From Albugo candida (taxonomy: Eukaryota; Oomycota; Peronosporomycetes; Albuginales; Albuginaceae), in NCBI GenBank assembly GCA_905220665.1, contig CAJNAR010000002.1, forward strand, positions 1-64,000: a stretch of 64,000 nucleotides of DNA, read 5' to 3'. Below are positions 1 through 11,146 of the stretch, piece after piece. The notes under the pieces were generated by a model that was not told the origin of the DNA, did no database searches, and saw only the letters and a program-made list of their open reading frames with translations. Made by a program: the position numbers and the translations under genes. How positions within the stretch are numbered: the first letter of the stretch is position 1; the number at the start of each line of letters is the position of its first letter.

Positions 1-445
1 AAACCCTAAACCCTAAACCCTAAACCTAAACCCTAAACCCTAAACCCTAAACCCTAAACCCTAAACCCTAAACCCTAAACCCTAAACCCTAAACCCTAAA
101 CCCTAAACCCTAAACCCTAAACCCTAAACCCTAAACCCTAAACCCTAAACCCTAAACCCTAAACCCTAAACCCTAAACCCTAAACCCTAAACCCTAAACC
201 CTAAACCCTAAACCCTAAACCCTAAACCCTAAACCCTAAACCCTACACCCTAAACCCTACACCCTAAACCCTACACCCTAAACCCTACACCCTAAACCCT
301 ACACCCTACACCCTACACCCTACACCCTAAACCCTACACCCTAAACCCTACACCCTAAACCCTACACCCTACACCCTACACCCTACACCCTACACCCTAC
401 ACCCTACACCCTACACCCTACACCCTACACCCTACACCCTACACC
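1..445. repeat. Telomeric repeat array (CCCTAAA)n with inner CCCTACA variants
   Basis: The first ~240 bases are almost perfect CCCTAAA heptamers (TTTAGGG read outward), with one CCTAAA hexamer near base 22. From ~241 a variant CCCTACA unit alternates with CCCTAAA, and from ~300 to 445 CCCTACA dominates. The order (canonical units at the tip, variants inside) is typical of a true chromosome end rather than an interstitial block. The heptamer type is known from plants, oomycetes and several other protists. Unique sequence begins abruptly at ~446. Confidence 0.98.
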
Positions 446-3060
446 GCAGCGGCTTCCGACTGATGAAAAGGATCGATATTCAATTCAATTGTTAGCTCTA
501 TTAACAGCTTCTCCGGCACAATACTCCCATCGTGCAAGCGCTCTAGTGTGCAAATGTACGACTTCAGTCGTCGACCGATAGACTCCCTTCGTATCGCTTC
601 GGCGACTGTATCAAAGGGAATACACGTCCATTCAATCGCATTAATTGCTTCTTTGGCCGCTTGGAAGCTCAATAGCTGTTCTTTGGCTTCTATTGTGCGC
701 GTAGACAATTTGATCTCATCCTCAGAGATCGATAACCGGCTTCGTACAATCAATTTCTTTTCTCATGCACTTTCGAGATCCTTCAGATTCCTCTGCTTTT
801 TGGAGCTGATTTGAGCCCCCAGACGCTTCCGTTGTGTCATCATATCGGTGTAATGAATCCGTTTGAGCTCAGATCATTTCTCCGTGTACTCTTTTGCAAT
901 TCGTTCGACTTTCATTGCGCATAGCGATTCGGCTCTCACCTCGTCGACTATTTGAGCGGTTTTAAGGGCTTCAAACGCTACTGTCGATGTTGCTTCTTTG
1001 GCGTTATCGATTCGTATCGCCACACTCGCATCCATCGACGGAAACGTTTTTTCGTTCTGCGAACTGAGACCATCTTCGATGACACGTGCCACTTGAGACA
1101 GTTTGAGTTCCCGTCTTTGTACAAGGCTCTCCATCCCTTCTTCTCGTGTCGCTTCTACCTCGCTTCTATTCAGAGCCCAAGATAGGCTCAAGTTGTTTAT
1201 TTTCTTCCACAATTTTCCGCTGAGAGTCTGTAAATCCTCAGCGGCCAATCGTTCGAGCTTTATGAATTTTTGCTGCTTCCGCTGGACAATTGCTTGAGCG
1301 TTCACAGTAAGCGCTTGTAGCTCTCGTTGTTGTTTTTAACGCATCAACGACCACGCTGCTGCTTCCTATGCCTCGATACTAGCTTCAAGTAGCTGCTCCT
1401 GCTCTTTAACCTCGTTTGCCAGAGATCTTTTTTCGTCCTCAATACCAATGGGAAGCACAGACACCATCTTCTGCTCTCTTCGTACTCGAATTCGAGAGCT
1501 CTCGTCGTGGTCGTTCAGCATGTAGCTCGTTCCTCAGCCTCCTTGACTCCTGCTCATTTGCGTCCTTACAGCGACGTAAAAGTTATCCATTTCTTTAGGT
1601 AATTTCTTCTCTTCCAAAAAAGATTCAAAACCCTTTGAGGCGAACGACATCTCTGCGGCATTGTCTGTTCTCTTTCAATTCACGGTAAAGTTCGTATCGA
1701 TTGCTCGCTGCATCGCTTCCGTTTTGGCTCGTTTCAGCTGACACGATCGAGTTCGATCAATCAGAATCAATTCCGCAGCTATTTGCGACTTGTATTCCTC
1801 CGTTTTATCTCTTCTGCCGACGCCACTTGCTCGTTTTCCTTCACAGCGATTTTACTGGATTTGAGCTTTCGTTTTCCGGCAATTTGCTCTTTCAGTCGAT
1901 ATATTCAAAGCTTCTCTGATCGATTCGCAATGCTTCATCGAGGTGCTGAAGCTCGCGTTCATCCTCTGAGCGTATTTGATCCAATTTCTCTTAAGCCTTT
2001 ATCTCTTGTACCTCTGCTTGTTCCTTCTTCTCTTTTGCGGTCGATGAGGCTTTTGGGTAAAGTCATTGCAGATACGTTTTATGAGCTGCTTCAAATTGCT
2101 CTCAGGCCTTCGAATTGTGTAATTTTATCTCCCGCATTCGATCGGATTCGGTCGCGTCACATAAGTGCATTTCCTATAATTACAAGGACAATTTTCTTTT
2201 CTAAAGTCGAACTTTGCGATACAAATTCACATTTCTCCATCGACGTCACTGATCGTTTGCTGTACGAATTCGGTCAGCGATTCTACGGCATTCGCGAGGA
2301 ATGCATCATAATCCGTTGTAAGGGATGCATTCACTTCCTCCACCACCCGATCAATTGGGTCGATTTGTCTCTTAGTCTCATTTGTACTTACACGCTTTTC
2401 TGTGCGTTTACTGAGCCTTTATTTTCGGAGAATTACATCCATGTCAATCTCTATCTGTTGTTCTCTCAGCACTTCATTCTGTGTCGTTGCCAATTTGCGT
2501 ATCTCTTCATTCACAAAAGCGGTCGGATCCCGTGCTTTCAAAGCTTCCACACTTACAGTACCGCTGATGTGCTCTACGGCAATTTATCGACATTCTACTT
2601 TGATAGTGTCCTCGAGCATTTGCTCCATCCATTTCCACGTCGGAGCGTCGGCATTTTCTACTGGAAAAAACTCTATTTCTCCATTCATTCGCATACTTTC
2701 AACTTGTCCTTGTGTTTGCATATGGCGTTTTGAGGTAGTTCACGCTCTACCAGTAATTGAGAGTTCATTTCACGCGTTCGGTCTGCCAATTCGGACGCAT
2801 GCTCCTCGCGGACAATTCCATTTCATAGACAATAGCATTATTCCGTACGTTTCCGGTCGATTGAATGCGCTGAATCGTTTCTTCAAAGTTCTTTTTGCAA
2901 TAGAAAACAAAATGCTTCCATTCTTTCAGCGCTCCTATCACAGCGGTAGCGATCATCTCTTTGCACAGAGTCTCTTTCTCCGTATCGATTACGAACTCTA
3001 CAAATTCGATGCTTTTCGCATACCTCCTCCTCCGAAATAACAGCACGCTTTTCCTCTACG
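439..3060 (-). pseudogene. Decayed large coiled-coil protein gene, 3' end replaced by telomere
   Basis: The minus strand reads in pieces as a charged, heptad-like coiled-coil protein. Examples are EEIRKLATTQNEVLREQQ near 2450-2510, TEKRVSTNETKRQIDP near 2345-2400, and EDEKRSLANEVKEQEQLLEA near 1381-1440. The pieces lie in different frames and are broken by stops (for example near 1370 and 2420), so the gene is dead. The longest surviving parts are 1305-874 and 753-439. The last piece runs without interruption into the telomere and takes its stop codon (TAG) from a TGTAGGG unit, so the original C-terminus is missing. No family was recognised; long coiled coils are not diagnostic. The plus strand also looks open here, but that is the antisense of the coiled coil. 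Confidence 0.75.
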
Positions 3061-3239
3061 AATTCGGGTTTCCAATGGTTTTTCTCTCACGCCTCGCCTT
3101 CCAATTCTCACTTGAATGCACCGTCTAAACGCTGCATGAGAGCGTGACTCATCGAAAAGGACTTCCTACTCGCTACACCGAACTTCTCTATCGTTATTAC
3201 GATTACCCATGAAATTCTTTCCAGCAGCAAATACGATAA

Positions 3240-3530
3240 AATGAGTATATTGTATGGCACCAATATTGATGACGAAGACGACGAAGATGTGCACAAAGCC
3301 CAATTCAGTTGAAACTTCCGATTTTTGCAAGCTACTATAAGATCATTGAACACTTGATGTTTCTAAAGCAACAAGGACGATATAGAGAAGCTCTACAGCT
3401 TATGAACTCTCAGCTTGTGGAAAGAGAGTTCTTGGAACAAAAAAAAAATTTGAACGAAGGAATACGCCCATTTGACATCACTTCCATTACACTCAGAGTA
3501 TGCCCCCATATTTTTCTTCTTTCCGTATAG
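3240..3530 (+). other. Unidentified coding-like fragment
   Basis: A plus-strand reading starts with an ATG at 3240 and an acidic stretch (DDEDDED). It then needs a frameshift near 3305 to continue as a helical segment with YYKIIEHLMFLKQQGRYREA, ending at a possible intron donor near 3501. The composition looks coding, and the helical part resembles an alpha-solenoid fragment, but I cannot name it. It may be another decayed gene, or a far-upstream remnant of the NOT1 relic that follows. Confidence 0.25.
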
Positions 3531-4899
3531 TGACAATAGCGATCGCAGAGACCTCATACAATTACAAAAAGGTGTTTTAAGCACTTCACGCTGCTTTGTC
3601 CGGTCATCGGCCGCTCTTTTCATCCCAGAAAAAGTTGTAGTATAGACTCGTCTGATGCAGGCACAAATCGCTGTTTTTTTTTGTAACATTTCACAGACTT
3701 ATACGTGCAAGGAACGAATGCGTTAGCCTTCATTTCGATGGAAGTGAATATTTTGAAGCAATGAAGACGAGCTTGTTGTGTATCAATTCCTCTGAAGGTT
3801 GATTAATGGAGTCTCGGCTGGAGTATTTGGTAATTCTGTCGACGACATGAATCCCCCTTTAAAGGATCGCTCGGATCGTCTCACAGCATGCATCCAAGTG
3901 AGCCAAGTTTTACATAGAATAGTCGCATCGTAGCTTGGATTTTGGAGTGTTAAAGGATGCTTCCGTCCCTTCTCTACTATAAATGATTTCGGACGCTGTT
4001 GCCCGACCTCTCATTCACTGCGTATCATTCCCAATTGTATTAAGATACGCTTTTTATCATCTAAGACGTCTGCTTCTTACTTGAAATCGAAGATATTTTT
4101 TAGTGAGTCTAGCGCTCTTCATTATCGCAGGCAGCCTTGTAAGATGCGTACGATCTATCCGCTCAGACCATTTATGAGGCTTCGCACATGGGGAGGCAAC
4201 ATGGAACGAATCAGCTCTACACAGCAATGCTTACACCGCATGAAATCGGTAGCATGCTTGTGATGCTTTCTAAAAAATGTTCTGGAATGAAGGAAGATAA
4301 TTGAGCCACTCAATAACACAGCTTTATTCCGTTTGTGACTCATCTAATGTTAAAGAACATGCTAAGATTAATATGAACCAAAGACAAGATATTTGGACGT
4401 TATTGCTGGAGGTTTCTGGAATGATTGTGATCCTTGAAAGTTGATACAAATCGCGGAAAAATTCGACCAAGTAGTCCTTGGCATACGAAACATATCCAAC
4501 TTCGATGCTTTATCAACGCATATCAGACGTGCTCACAAATGCGCTTGCAAGTAGGTACCACTCTTCGTCCTTGTAAACATCAGAGTGTTCAGCTCGACGT
4601 GTAAAAGTCTCCAAATTTGATTCCCTCCATGAGTTTTATCCTTTGCTGAATCACCAAGAAAATAATTTTGATTTAAACGAGCTGCTGCTGCTGTATCTAT
4701 GACCGGAGCCTTGTATTAGTTCGATTTGGTCCGTGCCTTCTTCAGTATCTTGGAGAAAGATTTCTCTGGAGAAGCTGGTAATATATTTGATGGACCAATG
4801 AAAATGTGTCCGGATGTATTCATTGCAAATTTATCCGTGTCAAAAAATAAATCGAGCAATCTTCGTGACAATATTATTATCAAATAATTGATATTTTAA
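3531..4899. other. No convincing gene
   Basis: No open frame here shows a recognisable protein. Short coding-like stretches on the plus strand (for example near 4710-4860, reading FDLVRAFFSILEKDF) may be badly decayed upstream parts of the NOT1 relic at 4900-7352, but this is weak. Confidence 0.4.
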
Positions 4900-7352
4900 A
4901 TCATGAGCCATCCGAACGCTACACTGATATTGCATTATTTATGGTCTCTGGTGTCGAAATTGGTTTTGCTCGCGAGCATCAAATATTATTACATCACAAA
5001 TTCAGCGCAGATTATTCCGAGATTTTTCACATTGTATCGAACCATCGAAGATGCGTTCTCATGCAATTGATTCAAAATAGTCAAGTTTTGCTTTGGCTCT
5101 CGCCATCATTGGATCCAATCACGATGTATTGGACACTGAACCATGGTGACAGAGCGCTGACAAGACAACGCGCTCCTCTTGTGATATCGTCTCTTGCGTT
5201 TGTACACCGTAATTACACCATGCTGTTTCTTGTCACACCGCCAAAAGAGCCATTAAATGTCATTCAAAGCGCCCACACCTATGCGAAAGCTTATTGGCGA
5301 TTTTCACTCGATAATTTCACCGCCAGTCGCACAAGAAGTCAAACTTTTCATCACTTTACTGATAAAAATACACCATATTATCGACGTAGGAACAAAACCT
5401 CGCCCAGAAACTATCTAAAAGCTACTGTTACAGCCTCGATGGAAGCCAATTTCACTTCCGTGATGATTGAGAAGCAGCCAGATGCGTTTTCGCGGCAAGT
5501 TTACACGTATGAGCAGGGTATGAATGCTGTAGTTGCTATGCTGAAGAGATTTGAGACTTCACACGACGAACACGAACGACAAATCTTCCTTGGTATGATA
5601 CACAAAACCTCTTCAATGAGTATCGTTTTATCTTCGTTTACCCGAAGATGTATCTCAGAAGTACTGGCGTTCTTTCCGGCAAGCTGATTGAGTATCAAGT
5701 ACTTCCTTCCAACTTTGTAAAGACAGTATTGCGTTCTATCCTGAAAAGGTTACGCGAGGCAGTCGACTCCAAATACTGTCTCTTTTGAACGTGTGATCAG
5801 CAGCAATTTGTTCCGAGACTCCGTGAGCTCCCGTCCTTCTGTACCACTCTGTCGCACATCACTCATCTCGTGCATACATTGCTAGAAATCAGGCTTCATG
5901 TGATTCACTATCGTGGCTCCAGATCGGAAGGAGATGCAAATAGACTTTCACCAGGTGATGTGACTTCCAAGGAAACTTTCAAAGTCGTTCGACTCACGGA
6001 AACCTTATCGACGAGAAGGTTGACGACAGTCATGATAGCCACACCATTCAACACGATTCAGTTCAATCGAGACGAAAACGTGGACGTCAGATGGCACGTT
6101 ATTGTATCACAAACTGGTGTCTAAACCAAACCCATCCCATCTGCGGCTTCAATTCCACTACCTCCGATGATTGTTGCTCACATTCAACAAAACGTTTGCC
6201 TGACGAAAGTGAAGTATTGACACAACCTCACGAAGGTTTCAAAGAAAGATTATACTTAATCGTCAACATGTCGATTTCTAATCTGGAAGCAAAAACTCCC
6301 CTAATGCGAAAAATACTGGTAGATAGCTTTTACCCGTTGATGGCCAATTACCTTGTCATTAAACTTATTTCGACACAGCCAACCTATCAAACTTTGTATA
6401 TCATATTCATTGATAAAGTGATGCAGCCGGAACTTGAGAAGGAAATATTGAGAAGCGCTCAGATAAACACCCGCAAACTCATCACTTTGGCATCCATTAC
6501 GACAAAATACCGAACAAAGATCCCTGCCCCCAAGACTCTGGGTTTAGGGCTTAGGTTGTTTACGCTTTCGCGTAATAATCACTGCCCAAGTTTCAATTGG
6601 ATCTCAAGGATTTGCTGTAAGTCAGATATGAAACGGGTATTTGATTGCGGTCGCTCCATTTGTTGCCATGGTCTTGGAAGGATGTGAAAAATTCAAGATT
6701 CTCAAGCCTCCAAATTTATGGGTAATGGGATTAAGACATGCCATGTGTGAAATTGATGAAACTCGGATCTGAAGGTGAATTTGAAATTGGAGCTCGAAAT
6801 GCTATTTAAACCGTTTAGACTGAATGTAGAGGAACAATGCAAAGCAGGATCGCTTGAAACGCGTCTGACACCATCTCAACGTGGAACGTGAAAATGAGTA
6901 AATCACTTCGATCTGTGGCACCAGCACCAAGCCAAAATCTAGTGGACAAACAGCACTTACAAGCTCTGTAACGTCTTCGAATATTAAAATCAAGCAAGTT
7001 TAGTGAAGCAAGTCCGGCGGCAAATCAAGACACCTCCAATGGCGCTTCTGGATCACCAGACAGTTCAACGGTGTCTGAGTTAACTGTTTCAAATCTGATC
7101 TCGTCAGGAGTAGGCAATCCCGATCTTCCTCTGTCAGATGTCAATTTGAAGCGATTACTCCCTTTGGCAGCCGTTTGAGCTATTCGCCATGTTGTATCGT
7201 TCGTTGTTAAATGGAGTGGAACGATTGCGTGTATCAAACGAGAGAAATCATTTTAGAAGCTTTTGCGATCGAATTGAAGATGCGAAAATGCCTAAAGCAG
7301 CTCATTTGATGCTACAGTGCAAGACATCTATAACCAGCACGTTTGATCGGTA
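4900..7352 (+). pseudogene. NOT1: Decayed copy of NOT1, scaffold of the CCR4-NOT deadenylase complex
   Basis: NOT1 is the large scaffold of the CCR4-NOT mRNA deadenylation complex. Translating the plus strand in shifting frames gives a colinear run of NOT1 hallmarks: TYEQGMNAVVAMLKRFETS (~5510), LFNEYRFIFVYPKMYLRSTG (~5605), QQFVPRLRELPSFCTTLSHI (~5808), a MIF4G-like stretch around YLVIKLISTQPTYQTLY (~6350), then FVAMVLEG and LKPPNLWVMGLRHAMCEID (~6660-6765), and KAAHLMLQC (~7298). The order matches the middle of animal and fungal NOT1. Frameshifts near 5600, 5790, 6100 and 6640 and in-frame stops (TGA at ~5787 and ~6778) show it cannot encode a protein. Only the middle of the >2000-residue gene is recognisable. 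NOT1 is normally essential, so a functional copy should exist elsewhere. Confidence 0.88.
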
Positions 7353-7758
7353 GACAAGAATTCTTCCTCTTCACAGAAAAGATTTAATGTAGAAAAAAGA
7401 ATTCCATTGTACTAAAGAACATACGTTACGCTGTAAGATAATGGAAACCAATTCTTCGTAACTTTATCTTTGTTGGACTGGTAGGGTTTCGAAAATCGGC
7501 CAGGTTCGGCCATTTTCTATGGGACAAGCGATATTTGGCCGCCCAAAAATCAATAACCCGTATAACTTGATACTATTTGGACCGAGCTGTATTATTATGT
7601 ATGACAAGTTATCACTTATGAAACAATCTCCGAAAGTATGGTCTCGTTTATGTAGTATTAAGCCGTGAGGCAGTTCATGTCCATCTGGATAGAACTTGGT
7701 ACGCGTCGGTGAGAACGGTACTTTTTGACGGCAAATTCCGCAGCTTTACCACTTGAAC
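7353..7758. other. Non-coding spacer, flank of DDE transposon
   Basis: No open frame is supported. The segment lies downstream of the transposase relic and may contain the transposon end, but I could not find a convincing terminal inverted repeat pairing it with 9.7-10.1 kb. Confidence 0.4.
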
Positions 7759-9706
7759 CTATGCGATAACAACCATATACCGCTGAGATTTTTGACAGTT
7801 TTTCCTTATCTCGGTCAAACTGACCGAATCCAATGCTTTTGGCATCGCGTCATTTAGTCCAGTCCATGAATAATTGCAGTGTTTTCGTGTGTACCGCTTG
7901 ACAGAGCCCCGAAAGTTCTCGATGAAGTTGAGTTCACAATGAAATTTTGGATAAAATATTATCATGTGGCCGGCACCAACAATAGGCTCTTCTAACGTGC
8001 ATTTTTGGCGAAGGAAGTCCGGTTGATTTACCATGATTTTTCTGGCATAGCAGTCCAGTTCGGTTGTGGGACATTTCACGCGACAGTCAAGTGTAAGGCC
8101 TGCACGCCAAAGTCCTCGTTCTTCAAGGACAAGTTTGATACTCTTTGCCTTGTCACGAAGGTTTTAGATTCCATGATCTTCTGAAAAAACAATTCCTGGT
8201 AAATTCCATTTCCCCAAGTCGTTTGTCGCATCAGATGTTGTTTGCCACCAGAGCTCAGGCTCATGCGGTTTGCACAGAGCGCATCGTCAGCAAAGGCAGC
8301 ATGGCTGGTGGCATCGTCAAAGGCAAAGAGGACCTGCATGCCTGGGAATTGTGCCTCAAAGATGGGGATTGCTCGATCAATCACCTGGCTGTAGAGGTCT
8401 ATTGCCTCCCACCATCCGTCGTGCTGAATTCCAGGGTGCATAATCACACAGGCTTGTTCTGGCAGCATCGGAATCTGCTCTTTTTTCTCTTGGTCCAGGG
8501 CGAGCAGTTCCGAAATTGGACAAAGAAAGTCGCTGACATGAATGGATCTCCCTTGGCCTTTCTTGCGCAATGGTTGTTTTCCATCAGGCATCCAAAGGCA
8601 CTCCAGCCCATCATTGGCAGCAAACGTACTTTCATCATGGGTCACCAGAAGAAGTGGTTGAATGTTCGCTGCTGGCCATATTACATCATCTTGGTTTTTC
8701 TCGAAATTATCATCTTTTGCAGGGAAAACAAGCATGCGAGCATCAAGTTTATCTAATCTGGCCAGAAACTTTTGGCGACACTCAATAACATCTTCTCTTC
8801 CATGACCATCGATGTAAATCCCCTTCGCAACTTTGCGGTAGGTTATGTCCAAGGACTGTAGCCAGCGCATCATCCTTCGTTACGATATTTTTGGGTTTGT
8901 GTAGCCTAACTCGGGGAGGATTTCTTCATTCGTGTGTTTTGTCAAGGTTGCAATTTCGACATTGAACTTATTTGCACGAAGGTATTGCTGCAGGATAATG
9001 GTACAGTCCTCGTCCTGAAGAATACCTGATCGCTTGGCGTGTTCCCTTGCTTCGACAGAGGCAAAGACCCATCTTTCATAGAAGTTCTGGCCCATGTCCG
9101 TATTGATCGAGAAAAGTAAACCCCTCTTCCTGCTGCATCTGAGTTAAAGTAACTTGCCGCTTTCTTCGTTTTTTCTATTTGGAGTAGTCGAAAGTACCCG
9201 AGTAGAGCTGCTTCACGCGCATGTGCTGCATTGTTCTTCCCGTTTGGCTTTTGATTTGATTTTTTCAGATTCTCAGCTGCCAAACTGATATCAGCTTTGG
9301 TCCACTCAGTACCCTCTTCTTCATCAGATTCATCATCCAAGTCTGCATCATTTTCGTTATCCACATCCCCTTGAGCACCAGCTTCTGTAAGAATTGGTGT
9401 CAGTGTTCAGTATTCAGTCAACGGCTTGGTGCCTCTCGCAGCATCCTTCAGCACCGCCTTCTTGCGCCTTTGTGTGCGTGATGAATTTCCCAGATACCGC
9501 GCTGTCCGGTTGCTCTCGTTTGGTTAGCATTGGAAGAGATGCTCTCTCAATATTCCCAACAACCATGTCATCATCTTCCACTTCATTTTCATTCTCCATC
9601 TGGGATTCATTTTTACTGCAGGCGCTGCTACTTTCAAATTCATGCACGTCATGTACTTCAATTTCTGCTTCTTCTTCTCTGCCGCATGTATTGATGCCAT
9701 GTACAA
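7759..9706 (-). mobile_element. DDE transposase relic (Tc1/mariner-IS630-like catalytic pattern)
   Basis: The minus strand encodes, in pieces, a DDE transposase of a type common in fungi and oomycetes. An acidic N-terminus is followed by AALLGYFRLLQ and GVYFSRSIRTWAR (9364-~9090), then YLRANKFNVEIATLTKHTNE (~9000), DITYRKVAKGIYIDGHGRED (~8850), THDESTFAANDG (~8660), FDDATSH (~8300) and YPKFHCELNFIEN (~7930). The D of THDEST, the D of FDDATSH and the E of NFIE are plausible catalytic residues, and the last motif resembles the Tc1/mariner NPIE block. It is dead: a frameshift near 9085, an in-frame TAA at 8880-8878 and a frameshift near 8080. Family placement is inferred from motifs only. Confidence 0.85.
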
Positions 9707-10363
9707 GTGTTCCTTTGTTTTTTCAGACGTGGCATGGTTACGTTGGGAAGCTATAAGTGCAAAAAAATACGGAGGGCGTTATCAACTTCTGAAGTGATAT
9801 GGCGATTGACTAACCTACATACATACACTACTCTTGATTGGATAAAAAAATACGGTTATTTGCAAGTTAGAAGTATAGGCTGCATGAAATTAAAATTTTG
9901 AAGATTGGCCGCATAAATAGGGGGTGGTTTCGATTATAAGTCTCTTGCACTATAGAAAAAATTTGAATAAATCCCTACTCGCCACAGAGGTAGATTCGTA
10001 GCAGAGCGTTTGTGTGAGATATATTGAAAAACCTGACTTAAACCCGAATCGCAACATACGACATATTGCGTGAGAAATATCAGGTATAGGGTAGATAACA
10101 GTATTATATAATTAGCTGATTTTAGAACAGGTCACCTTATATAAAGCTGAGACATGAACGATCCCTTGTTCAGGTCGGTATGATGACGTGTATGGAAGGG
10201 TGAAAAACCTTGAATAAGTTAGCTGTGTAGTGTGACTTGAATCCAGAATCATTGTGGTAACGTCATGTTGACAAGGAATAAGTGCTTCGGTTACGAAATT
10301 ACGATAGACGTAAACCGTCTTGTTCTCACACATCGTCTTGCTCATGATTGATTTTACTGCACC
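9707..10363. other. No gene seen; upstream flank of transposase relic
   Basis: Short open frames exist on both strands but none has a recognisable motif. The segment is AT-rich from ~9770 to 10110. Confidence 0.4.
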
Positions 10364-11146
10364 GTGCGCCATCATCTTACCAATGTGAAGCAAGTTCGAG
10401 CTTTTTACCTTGTTGAACTAAGCTACTGCATGACAATTGCACCAGAGGCTGGATCTGGGTTTTTAATTTCCTTCATATGTTACTCACTAGAGCATGTGAA
10501 GACGGCCCCAGGAGTAGAGTACAAATGTAAGAATCGAGAGGACCATAATATGTGGAGCCTTGCGAATATCATCTCGAACACCATCGTCAGCGATGGTGCA
10601 AGTGTGGAGTACCCGTATTTAACAGCTGAAAGCTATAGCTTGAATACACTCACATTCAACAAAAGTGTTAAGGGATCGGAGCTCAGCTTATATGATACAT
10701 ACGTTTCCTCAGTTCAGAGCAAATGGAAATTCAAAGCTCAAGTTATCTTATACGAAAGAATGAAGCACGGAGAAGCGGAAAAAGCTGGAGGATTTTCAGA
10801 TAATTTGATGTCAGCATAAGCAATTCCTTTCGTTCGACGTTTCCTCGCGATTTCCAAGACCCGAAATGTCTCGGCAATTCGCAATCCTGCCCGTTGACTA
10901 ACCCAGAGTTTGACTATCTAGTTCTGAAATTACCTGGGCTGGAACAACGTGTCCCTCATGACAAAATTGCCTTTGGAGGATCTGGTAAAAAAAATAGTTC
11001 TCGGTAAAGGTATTCTGAAGCATCTGTCGTTCACAATACGCAGGTACCCTCGCAAAGGTGTCTTAACGCACAATGTGACTTTTGAGCCCATCAGACGAAT
11101 TCATGGCCATGAAGTCTTTGAAGCTAACTTTTTTCTTAATAAGTAG
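10364..11146 (+). pseudogene. Unidentified decayed protein gene
   Basis: A 151-codon open stretch (10364-10819) is followed in other frames by further protein-like sequence: FDYLVLKLPGLEQRVPHDKI at ~10910-10970 and a second piece to 11146. Piecewise continuity in one direction suggests one gene broken by indels. I see no signal peptide, repeat or catalytic motif that names a family. It could also be chance open sequence. Confidence 0.35.

Noticed and set aside
1783..2733. 316-codon plus-strand open frame
   Set aside because: It is the antisense of a decayed coiled-coil gene; the translation is Phe/Leu/Ser-rich without domains, while the minus strand shows heptad-like charged sequence.
8145..8756. 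203-codon plus-strand frame
   Set aside because: Antisense of the DDE transposase relic.
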